Assembly: GCA_900770845.1 (NCBI GenBank)
Contig: CAAGLS010000007.1
Span: 1-13,296 of the forward strand
Length of the DNA: 13,296 nucleotides
Source of the DNA: an uncultured Prevotella sp.
Lineage (GTDB): Bacteria > Bacteroidota > Bacteroidia > Bacteroidales > Bacteroidaceae
Reading direction: 5' to 3'
The notes beneath the pieces were generated by a model that saw only the letters and a list, made by a program, of their open reading frames with translations, had not been told where the DNA came from and made no database searches. Made by a program: the position numbers and the translations under genes. Shown here piece by piece: positions 13,036-13,296 of the stretch. How positions within the stretch are numbered: the first letter of the stretch is position 1; the number at the start of each line of letters is the position of its first letter.

Positions 13036-13296
13036 TTATTTCAGCAACATGCGTATCTGCCGCTCCAACTCTTTTTGAAACGCCTGCTTGTCGGCTATAT
13101 GGCTGAAGGCATAGTTGGTCAGGTTGACCACCTTCTCCTTTCCGGCATGATGCCTTACAAGTATCAACGACGACCAGCTTACTTGGTATTTTCTTGCCAA
13201 AGCCTTGTTTTTAGACTGGGAGATGTCGACCACGCGATAGACGACTTGTCGTGACTTCAACTCCTTGGCAAACGAAGCCCTCACCACCTTGCTTGC
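13036..13296 (-). CDS. arsF: ArsF-family thioredoxin-like protein (5' end outside window)
   Basis: An open frame of 86 codons enters from the right edge without a start in the window; the GTG at 13287 lies inside it. The visible part, KSRQVVYRVVDISQSKNKAL, then ARKYQVSWSSLILVRHHAGK, then NLTNYAFSHI and a final QKELERQIRMLLK, matches the C-terminal part of ArsF-family proteins (annotated as nitrophenyl compound nitroreductase subunit). These usually carry a signal or lipoprotein sequence and a Cys pair in the N-terminal part, not visible here. It is the first visible gene of the minus-strand ars operon and lies 7 bases before arsG. Family assignment rests on the vdiS...A.kY.V.wSSL...nlT pattern and on the context. 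Confidence 0.75.
   Translation of the reverse strand, partial: ASKVVRASFAKELKSRQVVYRVVDISQSKNKALARKYQVSWSSLILVRHHAGKEKVVNLTNYAFSHIADKQAFQKELERQIRMLLK

Overview
The window looks like chromosomal DNA of a gut- or oral-type Bacteroidales, most likely Prevotella or a close relative. This rests on four things: promoter -7 boxes of the form TAnnTTTGC ahead of five genes; A-rich start regions with few strong Shine-Dalgarno sequences; protein types typical of the group; and an ars operon of the composition found in gut Bacteroidetes. The genus is an inference.

Left part (1-5300). A partial secreted metallo-beta-lactamase-fold protein (minus strand) diverges from an AraC-family regulator. The regulator is followed on the plus strand by an aldo-keto reductase, a secreted carboxymuconolactone decarboxylase-like/cupin fusion, a lipoprotein flavodoxin and an iron-type (YqhD-like) alcohol dehydrogenase, ending in a hairpin terminator. 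AraC regulator plus aldo-keto reductase plus YqhD-type dehydrogenase recalls the yqhC-yqhD-dkgA aldehyde-stress locus of Escherichia coli, enlarged here with extra redox proteins. The AraC/MBL intergenic region carries TGCCAA-type direct repeats 21 bp apart, a typical AraC-family operator spacing.

Middle part (5301-8397). Converging on the dehydrogenase is a minus-strand pair, a short-chain dehydrogenase followed by an Old Yellow Enzyme-type flavin reductase. The pair sits between two same-orientation copies of a non-coding repeat. The right copy is a complete 348-bp MITE-like element with perfect 20-bp terminal inverted repeats and an internal 78-bp tandem duplication. The left copy has one unit and no intact right end. 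Immediately right of the complete copy is a decayed, multiply frameshifted coding remnant, perhaps of an HU-like DNA-binding protein.

Right part (8398-13296). A tightly packed minus-strand arsenic operon is transcribed from beyond the right edge: arsF (partial), arsG, a 79-aa CxxC thioredoxin-like protein, a secreted CVPC thioredoxin-like protein, arsD, arsA and acr3. ArsD delivers As(III) to the ArsA ATPase. ArsA classically energises a membrane efflux protein, here Acr3. ArsF/ArsG-type proteins are linked to reduction and export of aromatic arsenicals. No arsR or arsC is visible; they may lie outside the window.

The window therefore holds two detoxification islands, one for reactive carbonyl/electrophile chemistry and one for arsenic, separated by a MITE-type repeat region. 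Neither is wholly new, but the enlarged AraC-controlled redox cluster and the repeat-flanked OYE-SDR pair deserve a closer look.
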